From Pezicula radicicola (Eukaryota; Ascomycota; Leotiomycetes; Helotiales; Dermateaceae): a stretch of 64,000 bases of DNA. The stretch's first letter is position 1, and each line of letters begins with the position of its first letter. Where the stretch lies: NCBI GenBank assembly GCA_003008705.1, contig PDUO01000033.1, positions 499,223-563,222 of the forward strand, in the 5' to 3' direction. This document shows positions 1 through 10,770 of this stretch, piece after piece. The position numbers were made by a program, and so were the translations under genes. Under the pieces are notes generated by a model. The model was not told the DNA's origin, made no database searches, and saw nothing but the letters and a program-made list of their open reading frames with translations.

Positions 1-173
1 ATATCCTCCTCTCTCCAATCGTGAGAGAGATAGTCGACATATTTTGAAGGTCGAACCCACACCATAGTATCGTCCCCAGCGTACTCAGCGCGTCTAGTGG
101 GAACCGGAGAGTCGGGTCTCGAATCATTTGTCGAGGTGCTATCGGAACGCGAGTGAGACGGTACAGGATCCAT
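1..173 (-). CDS. Partial 5' end of a DUF1752 / AreA-GATA-like fungal protein
   Basis: The ATG lies at 171-173 on the minus strand and the frame stays open to the window edge, giving about 57 residues of N-terminus only. The leader is rich in Ser, Thr, Pro and Asp (MDPVPSHSRSDSTSTNDSRP) and is followed by WVRPSKYVDYLSHDWREED. The YVDYLSHDWxEEDIW stretch is typical of fungal regulators carrying the DUF1752 (GATA_AreA-like) segment, several of which act in nitrogen or carbon regulation. The rest of the protein lies outside the window, so the role cannot be decided here. Family assignment rests on this motif alone and is moderate; the start codon is well supported by the composition upstream. Confidence 0.6.
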   Translation of the reverse strand, partial: MDPVPSHSRSDSTSTNDSRPDSPVPTRRAEYAGDDTMVWVRPSKYVDYLSHDWREED

Positions 174-1765
174 TAGTCCGTGGACTGGCTGGAGGTTCCA
201 GATCTAGGGTTTGCTTGTAGTATCCAAATCGTTGTAGGAAGAGAGTACGACGTGGCTGCCTTCGCCACCACCACACTTTGTGTCTACCCGTGAGTAGAAC
301 GTAGAAGACGTATGCAACGATGGGCCCCAGCAGTCAGCTTGGGGTGGCGTTCGAGAATGCGAAGATGCGGTTGAGTGAGCAAATGTTGGTATTCGGTTGT
401 TGCATTCAGTCCTGGCAGAGAGCTCTTGGGCAGGTCGCAAGGATGAAGAACGTTCGAGGAATGACGACAGGGAGTGCGAATGATGAAGTGCACTCAACGG
501 GAAGGAAATATTCTCACCGAGTTGCATGTCATTCTGTTCTTGGACGATTTCAGGCTTGATGTCGAGAACGGAATCAAGTCACCCTGGCTGAGATCCAAAT
601 GCAATTCCAACTCTGTCCAAAAGTCACTATCACTCGTGTAGTCAAACTTATTCTTCTTACTCCTCCCGTTCTGTGATAATAGAATATACTGTCAAAATCT
701 ACAATGCTAGAGTGGTACTGTAATAAGTGAGAGAAATTCAGGACTGATAACGCTACCACTCTTGTGCTGTTAATCGACGATCGAGATTGCTGAGCCATTT
801 CCGCGGCCAATAGCATCTGTTGAGCACAGCCTGGATGCAAAGTATGAAGCAATTACGATTGGTCAAGTTGGCCGTTGGAAGAACGTCAGGTTTCGTTCAA
901 TTGGGGAAGTGGCGGAGCGAACGCATGGTCCCCTACCCACATAGTTCAATCCGATTAGCTCAGGGGTATCATTTGGCATTTGGCACTTGTACTTGATTGC
1001 TCAGCTTCCATCCGACAGGAAGTAGGTATGCATTAGTGACTAACCAAGGGTTGATGATGAGAGGACCTGCGAGATGAAGTTGTTGTTGTAGACAGTGCGT
1101 GAAGGAGTGCATGTGGTAATCACGCCACCGTAGACCATTCATTATTGGTCCCTGGGCTGAGGCATTCGAAAAGAGGTAAGGAAAGGGTCCGTTAAATTAG
1201 AACTATCTTACACCAAAGTCAATCAATGTTTAGTTATCGATAGAGAAAACAAAGACCTAGTAACTAACACCGAATTTAACACGCCTAATCATAGATAATA
1301 TAGTTAGTATAAGAATATTGATATTATCGATTTCTATAAAAAGAATAATAAAATAAGTTATAGGCATTCCTTACTCTAATATAATTGGTTCGCTTCCGGT
1401 ATCAGTCACGTGCGGAGCTAAAGTGACTAGCTTGGCGCTAATAATTGATACCTCGCAAGGCAGCAGCGCCAACCTGCTCTTTCTCTCATCGTTCGAATTC
1501 GTTTCAACGGGTGAAGTCGAATAAGGTCTTAAGGCCTAGACTCAACCTTGACCTCTCTCACTATTTCAATTGCTAGTATGATTGTCATCACCGGCTCGAC
1601 GTTTAATTCTTCATTGCTAAGGTAACCCATCAATTCTACTCCCATCTGTATACCTCAAATGTATGCTAAAACCTAAACAAGAGGACAAACTTCGCCTTCT
1701 ACACACCGATATTAGCGTTTTCTGCCTTCCAATCTCTCCTCGTCAGCTCGAACAATTAGTTTGCT
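174..1765. other. Intergenic: divergent promoter region, no supported gene
   Basis: This is the shared upstream region between the minus-strand gene at the left edge and the plus-strand HET pseudogene. Short open frames on both strands around 204-559 overlap each other and match no family I recognise. From about 1195 to 1390 the DNA becomes AT-rich. A 5' untranslated region of the left gene probably lies within the first few hundred bases. Confidence 0.5.
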
Positions 1766-3903
1766 ATGGCGATTTGTGTTCGATGTACCACAGCGATTCA
1801 GAATATTTATTCTCAGGAAGAGCAGAATGCCCAGAACCGTGAGAGAAAAATCAACGTTACGCTACCTAGATACCGACGCTCATCCATTCGCAAGTGCTGG
1901 GTCTGTATAAAATTTGCCCAATGGCTCGAAGCCGAGACCTCTGGAGTATTCAAAGCCTGGCGTAGGAAGTCTATACAGGTAGAATTTACCTCGTTTGGCT
2001 CAATATACGTTCAACGGCCTGAAGAAGGTCGTCGTTTGGCGTCTGTGCTTGTGGAGATTTCACCTCTGGGCCAAAATACAGACATAAATGGCATGGGTTG
2101 TGAGGTTGGTTTAGATTTCGTCACTGCTGAAGGTAGAACCAATATTTTCCCTTTTAAGCTATCCTTTTCAATCCGTTATGGTAAGGGATGCTAATCCTGG
2201 ATAGACTTTGGCAAAAGTCGACTTATGGAATCAACTTGTGACCGAAGTAGCAGCATTGATATTGATCTCGTCCGGAGTTGGTTGCAAGAATGCACTACAA
2301 ATCACGAAAAATGGAAAGAGATTGTCAGCGCCCCATGGTACCCAACTCGATTGGTGTACCTTGGGCCTCTGGCTGGCGAATTGAAGTTCATAATCTCAGA
2401 GCATAGTGCTCCGAATGGCCCTTACATGACCTTAAGCCATCGTTGGGGTCCTCAAACGTATGAAAAATTACAATCGTCTACGATGGCGCAGCTACAAAAT
2501 TCCATCGACCTTGTGAGCCTACCACAGGTTTTCCAGGATGCTATCAAACTTGCTTATCTCCTTGGCATCAAATATCTTTGGATTGATGCTCTCTGTATTA
2601 AACAAGATCAAGACGACCTTTCAGACTGGGAGGTTGAGTCCCAGATGATGAGCAAGGTATATTCACGGGCCATCTTGAATGTGGCTGCAACTTTGTCACA
2701 AGATGGCTCCGAGTCGCTTTTCAAACAAGAGCCTTGGGGTCCTATCCTCCTTCGGAAATCGAATTGGCAGTCGACGGGCTACTACAGAAATATTACGTAT
2801 TCGATAGTAATATCTGGAATGACGAAATTGCCAATGGCCCACTTAATCAAAGAGGGTGGGTGTTTCAGGAACGTATCTTGGCCCGCAGAGTGTTACATTT
2901 CGGTCAATGTCAAATGGGATGGGAATGTAACGAGCTTGAAGCGTTGGAAATATTCCCAAGTGGATTACCGACATCAAATTCCTTATCATTACTGAAGAAA
3001 TCCAGCACCAGCGCGATGATGGCTGCGCCCCCCGGAGGACTTATTCAACCTCTTCATAATATCGGTTTTATTCAGAAGCGGCAGAATTTGGTGAATTCAT
3101 ACTCCAAATGTAAGCTCACCCATTCAAAGGACAAGCTCATTGCTTTTGATGGGATTGCAAAAAGCATAATGTCAACTGGAACCCATCGTTATATTGCAGG
3201 GATGTGGGAGTATGGTCTATTATACGATCTTGCTTGGGTGCGGGATACAGCAGACCGTGAGGCTTTTCCAATCAGTGCGACTTTGTCTCGTGCTCCTAGC
3301 TGGTCATGGGCATCAGTTGATGAGGAGATTAATTTCCCGCCACTCATTGGAGGATTAAAGGCAGTATTTGCCGATATACTGGGGTTTTCGCACCCTGGCC
3401 TGGAAGAATGCAGTGCTTTTGGCGTGCTTAGCTCAATTCAAGCGAAAGGTTTGTGCTTTACAGTGGATATTGAGTGGTTGAATGAAGAAGAAGTTGCTAG
3501 CTTTGAGGTAATGGGGTATCACTTCTTTGCAAACGACGAGCCCTTCTGTTCCACGATAGATTACGAAGTCTCGGTTCGAGAATTCCGAGAACTAGTCCAA
3601 CAGGGAGCGGTACTGCTTATGCCGTTATTTGCTACAGGGTATTTCATTAACGCGATACTTTTGTCCAAAATCCGCGGGAACGGTTCATATCGTCGACTTG
3701 GAGCTGTTGAAATCGAGCTAGTGAAAGATCGCGAAGAAGAAAATGCACAGATGGCTCGATCACAACCTCTAGAGGCTTTAGAATCGGAGTCATACATTGA
3801 TCAGAACAACACTAGCAAAATTATGTGGAACAAGGCGGCGGTGGACTTCATGGTTTCTATTGTTGACCAACGGAATTCTAGTTATATCATAGATATCTTG
3901 TAA
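1766..3903 (+). pseudogene. HET-domain (heterokaryon incompatibility) protein gene, broken by a stop and a frameshift
   Basis: HET proteins trigger or control non-self recognition cell death in filamentous ascomycetes. Signature pieces in order are TLSHRWG, YLLGIKYLWIDALCIKQD, a VYSRAILNVAAT block, LNQRGWVFQERILARRVLHFG, and the distal RAPSWSWASVDEE segment. The first frame starts at ATG 1766 and stops at TAA 2192-2194; the same frame resumes directly as SWIDFGKSRLMEST and no intron of suitable length removes the stop. A CAA-to-TAA change would explain it. The HET domain then leaves its frame near 2731-2745: ESLFKQEPW continues one frame over as PPSEIELAVDG, with no GT-AG pair between. The last frame runs to 3903. 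About 710 residues are expected if intact. A sequencing error at either lesion cannot be excluded, but two independent lesions favour a pseudogene. Confidence 0.8.
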
Positions 3904-5149
3904 CGGACAATTTTAAACTCATAAGACATATGTGGGTAGTAAGGGCTCGTAATTCTTTATCCATATGTCTTGTTTGGCGCTCAAGATGGAAGCGTGAAGG
4001 AAGGTTTGATATGGCCGTGTGAAGTAGCTTAAGGCCCTTGAAGCTGAGGTAAGCTACAGTAGCCCAAGGCCCTGTAGCCACGCTGAAAGGCACTGTAGTA
4101 TATAAAGTAGTTGAATTGGGCCTGAGGGGTCCTGTAGAGCTAAGCTTTATAAGGATTCAGGCGCTATAAGCTTGCTACCGGAATCGCCAATACAGCTGAG
4201 GAATTCAGCTGTATAGGGGCAAGTATAGGGAATTACAGTATTTGATTCAGGGGCTCCAACACCTACAGCGTCTATAAGTACTGGCTACCTAACACTGCAG
4301 AATAGCAATCAATTCAGTACTTTTCACCTGATTTTCTGCACGCGACCTCTATAGCCTGAAATCTCAATAGGGTCCAAAATCGGCTCTAGCAGGGACCCTT
4401 GTAAGTTTGATAGGAACGGATACCATCACGGCATTATAATAGGTTGGAAAAGGTGGCTGTGTTCCAAACAACAGGTATTGGCAAGTTTTATATATAGATA
4501 ATATAGAAACTGTAACCGATTCTCAAGGAGACCAGAAGAGGACCCCTTTGTATGCTCAGGCGGTAGTCAGGCTCTGATTCGGTATGCTCACCCTCGGCTT
4601 AAGTAAAAGTGGCAGCTGCTCAAATCTAGCGACTAAACAGAACTAGCGAAAGAAAAAGTCGTCTGAGATTATAATAGAAGTTTCATCTCTCGCCCACTTC
4701 TTTTTAGTCGTTCTCTAAACCGCCCCTTTGATTCCCTCCTTTGATTCCCTAAGTTCTACGCAATACTACATACTGCCTTAGGCAAAGCTTATTTGACATA
4801 AAATTTGCCTCAGGGAGGGAGTTACTAAAAGTGCGGTCTCGTTACGTGATTGTAGGTTGTTATCTACCGATCGCGCTAGGAATAGCAATCATGTGCTTAT
4901 AATTACTTCCGATTAGAGACACTGGTGCACTATCCTGCAAGTCTCAAGTCAAAGCAAACGTTAGAACTAGAGGTCGGAATGGGTACCCGGACCCATGGGT
5001 AAACCCGACCCGACCCATGGGTTCTTGGCATTACCCATGGGCAATCTCTTATTTACTCTAGTAGTAAAGAAAGATTAATATCTATACTAGATAGATATTA
5101 ATAATACTTTTCTTATTCTAAACTTAAATAAGACAATTTATATATATAT
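3904..5149. other. Repeat-like intergenic DNA, no intact gene
   Basis: From about 3960 to 4470 the sequence is full of related short phrases such as CCTGTAG, GCTATAAGC and TTGAAGC and looks like an old mutated repeat. A short minus-strand frame ending near 3887 (containing LERQTRHMDKELRALTT) may be a remnant of a repeated coding sequence I cannot identify. From 5045 the DNA is AT-rich and leads into the Copia remnant. Confidence 0.4.
4991..5041. repeat. Three copies of the palindrome ACCCATGGGT in a GGGTACCC/ACCCGACC tract
   Basis: ACCCATGGGT occurs at 4991-5000 and 5013-5022, with a nine-base copy at 5033-5041. They sit in a tract of GGGTACCCGG and ACCCGACCCG. The composition is strongly different from the AT-rich DNA on the right. 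Confidence 0.7.
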
Positions 5150-6056
5150 CCCTAAAGGCGTTAAGGGCTAAATTAGGAAGGTGTATAAAGTACTAAAAGG
5201 TCTATATAGCCTAAAGCAATTAGCGAGATACTGGTATTAGACTATTAAAGAGGCATTTTAGCGTATTAGATTCCTTCTAACTAAAGATCCTTACTTGTTT
5301 AAGCACAATGTAACTGGGGCTATTATTCCACTTTACGTTGATGGCCTATTGATTGCTACAGAGAAGTTAACAACTATAGTCGAGGTTGAGGCCAAACTCC
5401 AAAAGCAATTCAATATGAAGGACCCAGGAGAAGCGTCATTCTTCCTAGGAATAACAATCCAATATGATCGCTCGAATCATATGCTGAAGATTGACTAATC
5501 TTAGTATACGAGAGCTCTTCTTAAGAGATTTAGACTAGAACACTTAAAGCTAGTATTGACGCCACTTAACAATTACAACTACTTGAGACATGCCATAGCT
5601 TAGGATAAGCGTTGTAATCAGCAGAGATACCGACAAGCAGTAGGAGGCTTGATTTACCTCTCAGATCTCACTCGGGCTGATATTACATACGACACTAACA
5701 GGCCGTCTCAATTTCTCCAAGACCCCTCAACAGCCAATTGGAATGGAGTCTTGGGAGTTTTCCGTTACTTGAACGGAACTATTGACAATGGAATTACCTA
5801 TAAGAGGATTGATTCTGATTTGGAAGGGTATTCTGATTCCGACTACGCCGCAGAGCTTGATAGGAAGTCAGTATATAGAAATGTTTTCGTTCTCTTAGGG
5901 GGAGCTGTTGCATGGTCAAGTATGAAACAGACAACCTGCGTTGGCTCGACAATGGAGGAAGAGTATATTGCTCTGAATAAGGCAGGGAAAGAGAGTGTTT
6001 TCCTCTACGAAGTGCTCCAGACTACCAATCACCATTTATGAGGACAATCAAGGGAC

Positions 6057-6132
6057 TAATCGTCGGCGGCTGGTTAGTCCGTTCCACGACGTAGAGAGGC
6101 TCCGGAACGGACTAACCAGCCGCCGACGATTA
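6057..6132. mobile_element. 72-bp palindromic MITE inserted with TA duplication inside the Copia RNase H
   Basis: Two arms at 6059-6085 and 6104-6130 are exact reverse complements over 27 bases (beginning ATCGTCGGCGGCTGGTTAGT) around an 18-base loop. The element is flanked by TA at 6057-6058 and 6131-6132. Removing the 72 bases and one TA restores the Copia reading frame as EDNQGTIQFAENPQFH, the conserved continuation of the RNase H region. TA duplication suggests mobilisation by a Tc1/mariner-type transposase; that is inference. Confidence 0.88.
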
Positions 6133-6456
6133 TACAGTTCGCTGAAAACCCTCAATTCCACAAGAAGAGCAAGCATATTGATAATCGATATCACTATATG
6201 CGCCAGCTCTTAGAGGACAATATTATTGAGATTGAGCATATTGGTTCAAGCCTATAGGCAGCTGATATGTTCGCCAAACCTCTCAAAACACACGAAAGAG
6301 CTCCTGCGCTGGTTACAATTGGTATTGGCCCAGTGTAGGAACAGCCTGCCTCCGTAGGCACATGGTCGCAATAGCGACGTAGTCTCTCTACAGGGCATTC
6401 CCTTTGTACTTGGTCACTCATTATGGGGTGCAAATAAGCTAGAAATGCAGTGGGAG

Positions 6457-6904
6457 TGTTAGCATGTGACAGTTGACATGTGACCGATAAGTCACATGAT
6501 TGGCCTATTTGGAGTGAGTGGCATTTGTACCTGATTTATTATACTGGTAACGCGCGCTCCGCACGCCGAGGCCCTGAAACTGTGGTTGAAGAGAGCAAAA
6601 GCGTCTTGTCGTCGTCGAAGAAATATTACTAGGTCATCTCACGTGAGTGACTTACAAAACCTAAAACGTTTGCGGGGCAAAACGGTCTGGGCAAACGCCA
6701 CTGCGTCTCCTGCCGGCGAGAAAGTAAAACCCTTTCACTTCGTTTCAGGGCACCTAGGGTTTACTACTACCTATCATTCAGGTGCCCTATATAAGTATTA
6801 ATAGCTGTAGTCTCAATATGATAACTCAAACAAAATTCATGAATCGTTCTATGTGCCACAAAGCGCGTCAATACCGCTTTACCTAAAACCTGTGCTGCTT
6901 AACA
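6457..6904 (+). repeat. Copia 3' LTR
   Basis: The segment begins TGTTAGCATG directly after a purine-rich tract and ends GCTGCTTAACA, so its ends form the short inverted repeat TGTTA/TAACA. A TATA-like CTATATAAG lies near 6788. The 5' partner LTR is not present in the window, so the boundaries rest on the terminal motif and on coding DNA resuming immediately to the right. Confidence 0.7.
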
Positions 6905-7060
6905 AATTCATCTAATGTTGCGATATGATGACCTAAATAGCGACGCGAGGAGGCAGATCTGGGGGCATTTCCTTTCTCGCGCGCGTACCCCTTATGGAGC
7001 TGCAGATATAGATGACGAGGAAGCGAAACACTTGATTAGCGGCCATAGAGCTGGCTGGAT
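6905..7060 (+). pseudogene. Remnant of an AAA+ ATPase gene (C-terminal part)
   Basis: The frame reads IHLMLRYDDLNSDARRQIWG followed by HFLSRARTPYGAADIDDEEA. This matches the helical segment just after the ATPase core of the large fungal AAA family in which a region RIHxxLxYxxLxxxARxxIW is conserved. After about 45 residues the similarity is lost and the frame drifts until 7256. The upstream ATPase core is absent: the Copia LTR ends directly before this piece, so the element appears to have inserted into the gene. It is a non-functional fragment. Confidence 0.6.
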
Positions 7061-8157
7061 GCTGGCATTACTGAGGACGAGATCTAGCAGACGCTGCTCG
7101 CCATGGGGAAGTGGGCCGCGATGGAGGATGCCCTATACTTTCCTCGCCACTCCACTAAGCTATCGTCCCCTTAGATCGATAAAGAACACAATCAATGTAG
7201 AACTAGTTACAACAGTTCAGAGAAGCTATAAGAGCAACAGCTATGATAGGAGGTAGTCACGGGATTACTCTTGGGTGTGTACTTAGATCCTAATAATCTA
7301 TTGTCTTCCGTCCTTTCGGGGCCATAGACCCATTGGCCGTGTCGCTAGGTTTTCAGACCTGTCTGTGTATCAATTCGTGTTTCCTTATTCACGTGTTTCT
7401 GAGGTACCTGCAGAGGCGATAGGGGAGAATAATGACGACGGCAGTAGTAAGGGGCGGCAGCGCCAAGAGGGCACTAAGGAGCTTGGAAGTGACATCCACT
7501 ATTCCGAGAACAGCAATGGAGTTAGTACTAATTGCTTAGTATCAGGAATAGCTCTTCTAAGGCTTCCTGAAGCACACAACATATTTTACGATCTTAAATT
7601 CAAGCTGCCACCTATTTCGGAACGCCTCAACCTACTAATCGATCCCGAACGATTGGAAATTTGTTAGGGTTACCCTAACCCCTCAAAAGAAGCCTCTCTA
7701 TAACATATGAAAATTCTAGCAGGTGGAGATTATATTAAGTATCTAGAGAAGAAGAGTTGCCCCGAGTTTCGTGGCTGATCACTGAATTTAGATACAATCA
7801 AGACCAAACCTATTGGAAGTCTCATTTTCAAGTTATGCTCGGCCGGGGGTTCGGGCCGGTTCTTGGCTGGCAAGCACTTCCAGCCTAGCATTCCTTAGTC
7901 TGTCTCGTGCTTAGACTCAAACTCTAGTACTTAAAACTAACGACCGCCTCTTCTACTCTACACTCAGACAAGCAGCTCATCTTACCCCTGGGTCTGACTC
8001 AGGGTGCCTGACAGCTGGGCGATTCGTTTCCCCAACAATGCTTGATCTTTAAATACTAAGCACTATTTCCCGTTCACCTTTTTTAAACCGAGTCCTGCTA
8101 CTGTTGTTATCCAGCACCACCAAGTCCCACGATATATTATTGTACGAGTAATTCAGA
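7061..8157. other. Intergenic with weak coding-like remnants
   Basis: A plus frame at 7365-7667 (with ALLRLPEAHNIFYDLKFKLP) has protein-like composition but I do not recognise it and it has no clear start context. A 17-base palindrome of telomere-like sequence lies at 7663-7679. The last 300 bases are probably the promoter and leader of the seven-helix gene that starts at 8158. Confidence 0.4.
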
Positions 8158-9646
8158 ATGCTCGAGTCCGGTCAGGTTTGTTTAAGCCCTTCCCCTCTCC
8201 TATAGCTCTTGTATGATTTCATGATATGCTGATTGAATTTTTTTGTTAACTATAGGTTTTGCTTATCCTTTGTGCCATTGCAGCATTCTCAGCATGCTCT
8301 ATCCGCTTCTATCTCCGCGTTATTATCGGGAAGCGATATGAGATCCTAGAGTTTGCTTTAGTTTGGGCTTTAGTAAGATAACCTTAGGTCCTTCCCTGTC
8401 ACTGTAGTTACGGCCCCCCTCAACAAAGTTGGATAAATGGCCAAATAACACCCATCTACTGGCATGTCTCGTAACTCGCCCTTGCTAATACAGCGATGTT
8501 CTTAAGGTTATGCTCCTAGGTCTTATTGGACAACAAATGCGCATATTCTCACTCCTTCCAACAATGCAAATCCCCTCAGACCTTATTGAGGCTCAAAAGG
8601 TATGTCCACTGTTAATGCTACCTTAGCTCACAGAAACTAACAGCATGTGTACTTGTAGTTATTCTTCGCCGGAACCTTCTTTTACATCAATTCCCTATGG
8701 GGTATTAAAATCTCTATAAACTTACTCCATATCCAACTTACTCGGAGATTTGAACGTATCCGCTTTCTAGCCGTCTGCTCTTTATATCTCTTGCTTATTT
8801 CTTGGCTCCTTATCTATGTGACATACCTTGCCGCCTGTTGGCCTGTCGAGCGAAGATGGACTATGGTACCTAGTCAACAATGTGGCCCTATAATTGGTGC
8901 TTGGGACTTTGTATGTACATGCTTAATATCATGGAATAGTGTTAATATGTTTCTAGTGGCTTCACTTTGCCATACATATGGTAACTGATGTAATCCGTAA
9001 GTTATTTCCAAACTCATCCTAACATACTTAGATTAGAGAATTCTCCTTCTACACTACTTAATTTCTTCTAGTTTCATCATTCTAGTATCTATCTCAAGGC
9101 ACTGACAAGATCTCGATAGTATGCATATTGCCATTCCCAGCCCTACTTAAAGTCAGCGAAACCCGACTCCGAGTCGCCGTATGTGGGGTCTACAGCCTCG
9201 CCATCGTCGCTATCATTGTTAGCATCATCCGCGTCGTCCTCTTAGCAACCGACGTCCAAAACAGTATCAAGAGGATCATGATTCTAACCACCGTCGAGGT
9301 AACAGTCTGCCTCATCGTCGGCATATTACCCGGCGTGTCCTCAGCCTTTACGAAGAAGTACGCTCAGAATAGCTCAGGGCGTAGCAAGTCAAGTAGCAAG
9401 TCAAAGACTTCAAGCATAGCTAGGAATCAGGTCGTTTCGCAGGATTGGAAGCACGCGTCCACGATAGTGAACGCCGGGAATAACGTCGATTCCATTGAAC
9501 TCTCGCAATCTCATCATCGCGTAGTAGTGACTGCAGAGGAAAGAAATGAACGCCATAGCCTCGCCGGCTCGACAGATCAAATCATTTCCACAGCCAAGGG
9601 GGGCATCACAAAGGTGACTCAAATCACGGTTGATAGGCAGAACTGA
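8158..9646 (+). CDS. Fungal rhodopsin-domain-like seven-transmembrane protein, six exons
   Basis: Exons are 8158-8175, 8256-8372, 8507-8599, 8659-8910, 8957-8996 and 9120-9646, giving 348 residues in one frame. The third exon uses an AAG acceptor at 8506; this is the weakest junction. Seven hydrophobic segments are visible: VLLILCAIAAFSACSIRFYL, ILEFALVWALVMLLGLI, FFAGTFFYINSLWGIKISIN, FLAVCSLYLLLISWLLIYV, FWLHFAIHMVTDVILCILPF, VCGVYSLAIVAIIVSIIRV and VEVTVCLIVGILPG. The KIS.N block in helix 3, the Cys pair around the fourth loop (AACWPVERRW..QQCG) and TDVILCILPFPALLKV are typical of the fungal extracellular-sensing rhodopsin-domain family often found near secondary-metabolite genes. A Ser-rich cytoplasmic tail of about 95 residues follows (SSGRSKSSSKSKTSS). 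The ligand is unknown. It is the only apparently intact gene in the first 12 kb. Confidence 0.82.
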
Positions 9647-9820
9647 TAGGAGGGGAAATTCAGCTGCGATAATGTTTTTGGATGATATTTTATGCTTGGA
9701 ATTCAGATAGTTAATATTCGGATATTGTAAGGGTTACCAATTCCACTAGGGAAGTTGGTGATAAAATAGGGTAATAAGGACACTTTAATTACCAAATACA
9801 AGCTTTAGGGTTAAAGCTCT

Positions 9821-10770
9821 TTGCCTGCCGTTCACGGCTGGAGAAATTTGCTGAGTATCAGCTTGCTACCGCCTATTCCTGCCTTGCAATTCCTAATACT
9901 CTATACACGTCCTTTAACTATTGCTAACACAATATTCTTGGTCCTTGGATTTGCTGAAGGAAACCTCCTTGACCTTACTTGCAAGTTTCAGATGCTGTCA
10001 AATATGAGCCACATTCAACTACGTGTCACATATACCATGTACTTTTGGTTTGTGATTCCAAGTATCATACATTGATGTCTGGGTGCTAACCAGTAATAGT
10101 AGTTATATCGTAGCACCCCTCACTTCTAGTTCTATCATTCTAAGAAGGTATAGCTTCAAAGCTACTATAATAACTGGCCTGTGCACATATTCCTGTGGCA
10201 TATTGGTATTCTAGCCATCGGCGGTTTTAGGATCGGTTCCCGCATTCATCTTATCAAATTTGATAGTTGGCATGGGAATTGGAATCCTCGAGCTGGGGAT
10301 GATCCACTTTGTGGCCCTCTGTGGACCAGCAGAGTACGCCGAGTCTCGGGTTGAATTTCTCATACTTTGTCCGTGGACTTGGAGGCACCGCGGCATTGGC
10401 CTTCATCCGCCAGAAAATTTTCGGACAGTTCAACAACCCCAGCTCGATAATTAACACCCAATGGGAATACCTTGGACTCGCATTATATTATTGTGTATTC
10501 TCTCCATGCTAGTTCTGTATTACCTGCCCCTGCCCGAAGCTTCGTATGTTCTTGCTCCATTTTCGAAATCCTTTTTTGGGCGCTAGCTAATCAAACAAAG
10601 CGACGAGGACCTCGAGAGCTATTCTTCGAGGCGGAGTTCTACCGGTACCCCAAGAATCAGAAGCAGAAGCGTGATATATATAACCTTAGCGGTAGGAATG
10701 TTTACGCAGCTTTCCTACAAACTAGCCGAAACGTCTATAGGGATAATCTAAATTTCCTATTAAGTTAAAA
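9821..10770 (+). pseudogene. Decayed MFS transporter of the fucose-permease-like family
   Basis: Pieces in several frames align in order with a fungal L-fucose/sugar-permease-type MFS protein: FLVLGFAEGNLLDLTCKFQM, SYIVAPLTSSSIILRRYSFK, LIVGMGIGILELGMIHFVAL followed by CGPAEYAE, NFSYFVRGLGGTAALAF, NTQWEYLGLALY and VLYYLPLPEASYVLAPFSKS. One ordinary intron (about 10047-10098, ending AATAG after a TGCTAACC branch site) can be seen. Lesions are a TAG at about 10212 where the family has Trp, a frameshift near 10335 (AEYAE to LGLNFSYF), another near 10485, and loss of everything after the AVGMFTQLSYKLAET segment. It ends exactly where the minus-strand catalase-like fragment begins. The cargo cannot be inferred. 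Confidence 0.72.

Larger units (their letters stand above)
5150..6904 (+). mobile_element. Degenerate, 5'-truncated Ty1/Copia retrotransposon (RT, RNase H, 3' LTR)
   Basis: The plus strand reads VYKVLKGLYSLKQ then, after stops, LYVDGLLIATE and KDPGEASFFLGITIQYD, the Copia reverse transcriptase with its YVDD-box (here YVDG). It continues as LIYLSDLTRADITYD and GYSDSDYAAELDRKS, then VGSTMEEEYIAL, the Copia RNase H. The distal end reads NPQFHKKSKHIDNRYHYMR and AADMFAKPLKT. Gag, protease and integrase are missing to the left. Stops are frequent and often TAG or TAA in place of Trp or Gln, and a frameshift lies near 6035. A purine run (CAGTGGGAG) precedes the LTR at 6457. The element cannot be active. 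Confidence 0.88.

Noticed and set aside
204..559. Overlapping open frames on both strands upstream of the left-edge gene
   Set aside because: They begin or overlap without family similarity and lie in what must be the promoter/leader of the minus-strand gene.
948..1020. tRNA-like A-box phrase GATTAGCTCAGGGG
   Set aside because: No matching B box, no acceptor stem and no cloverleaf can be drawn.
2181..2217. Candidate intron that would remove the HET stop codon
   Set aside because: It would be 37 bases, too short, and splicing it shifts the frame away from the HET domain.
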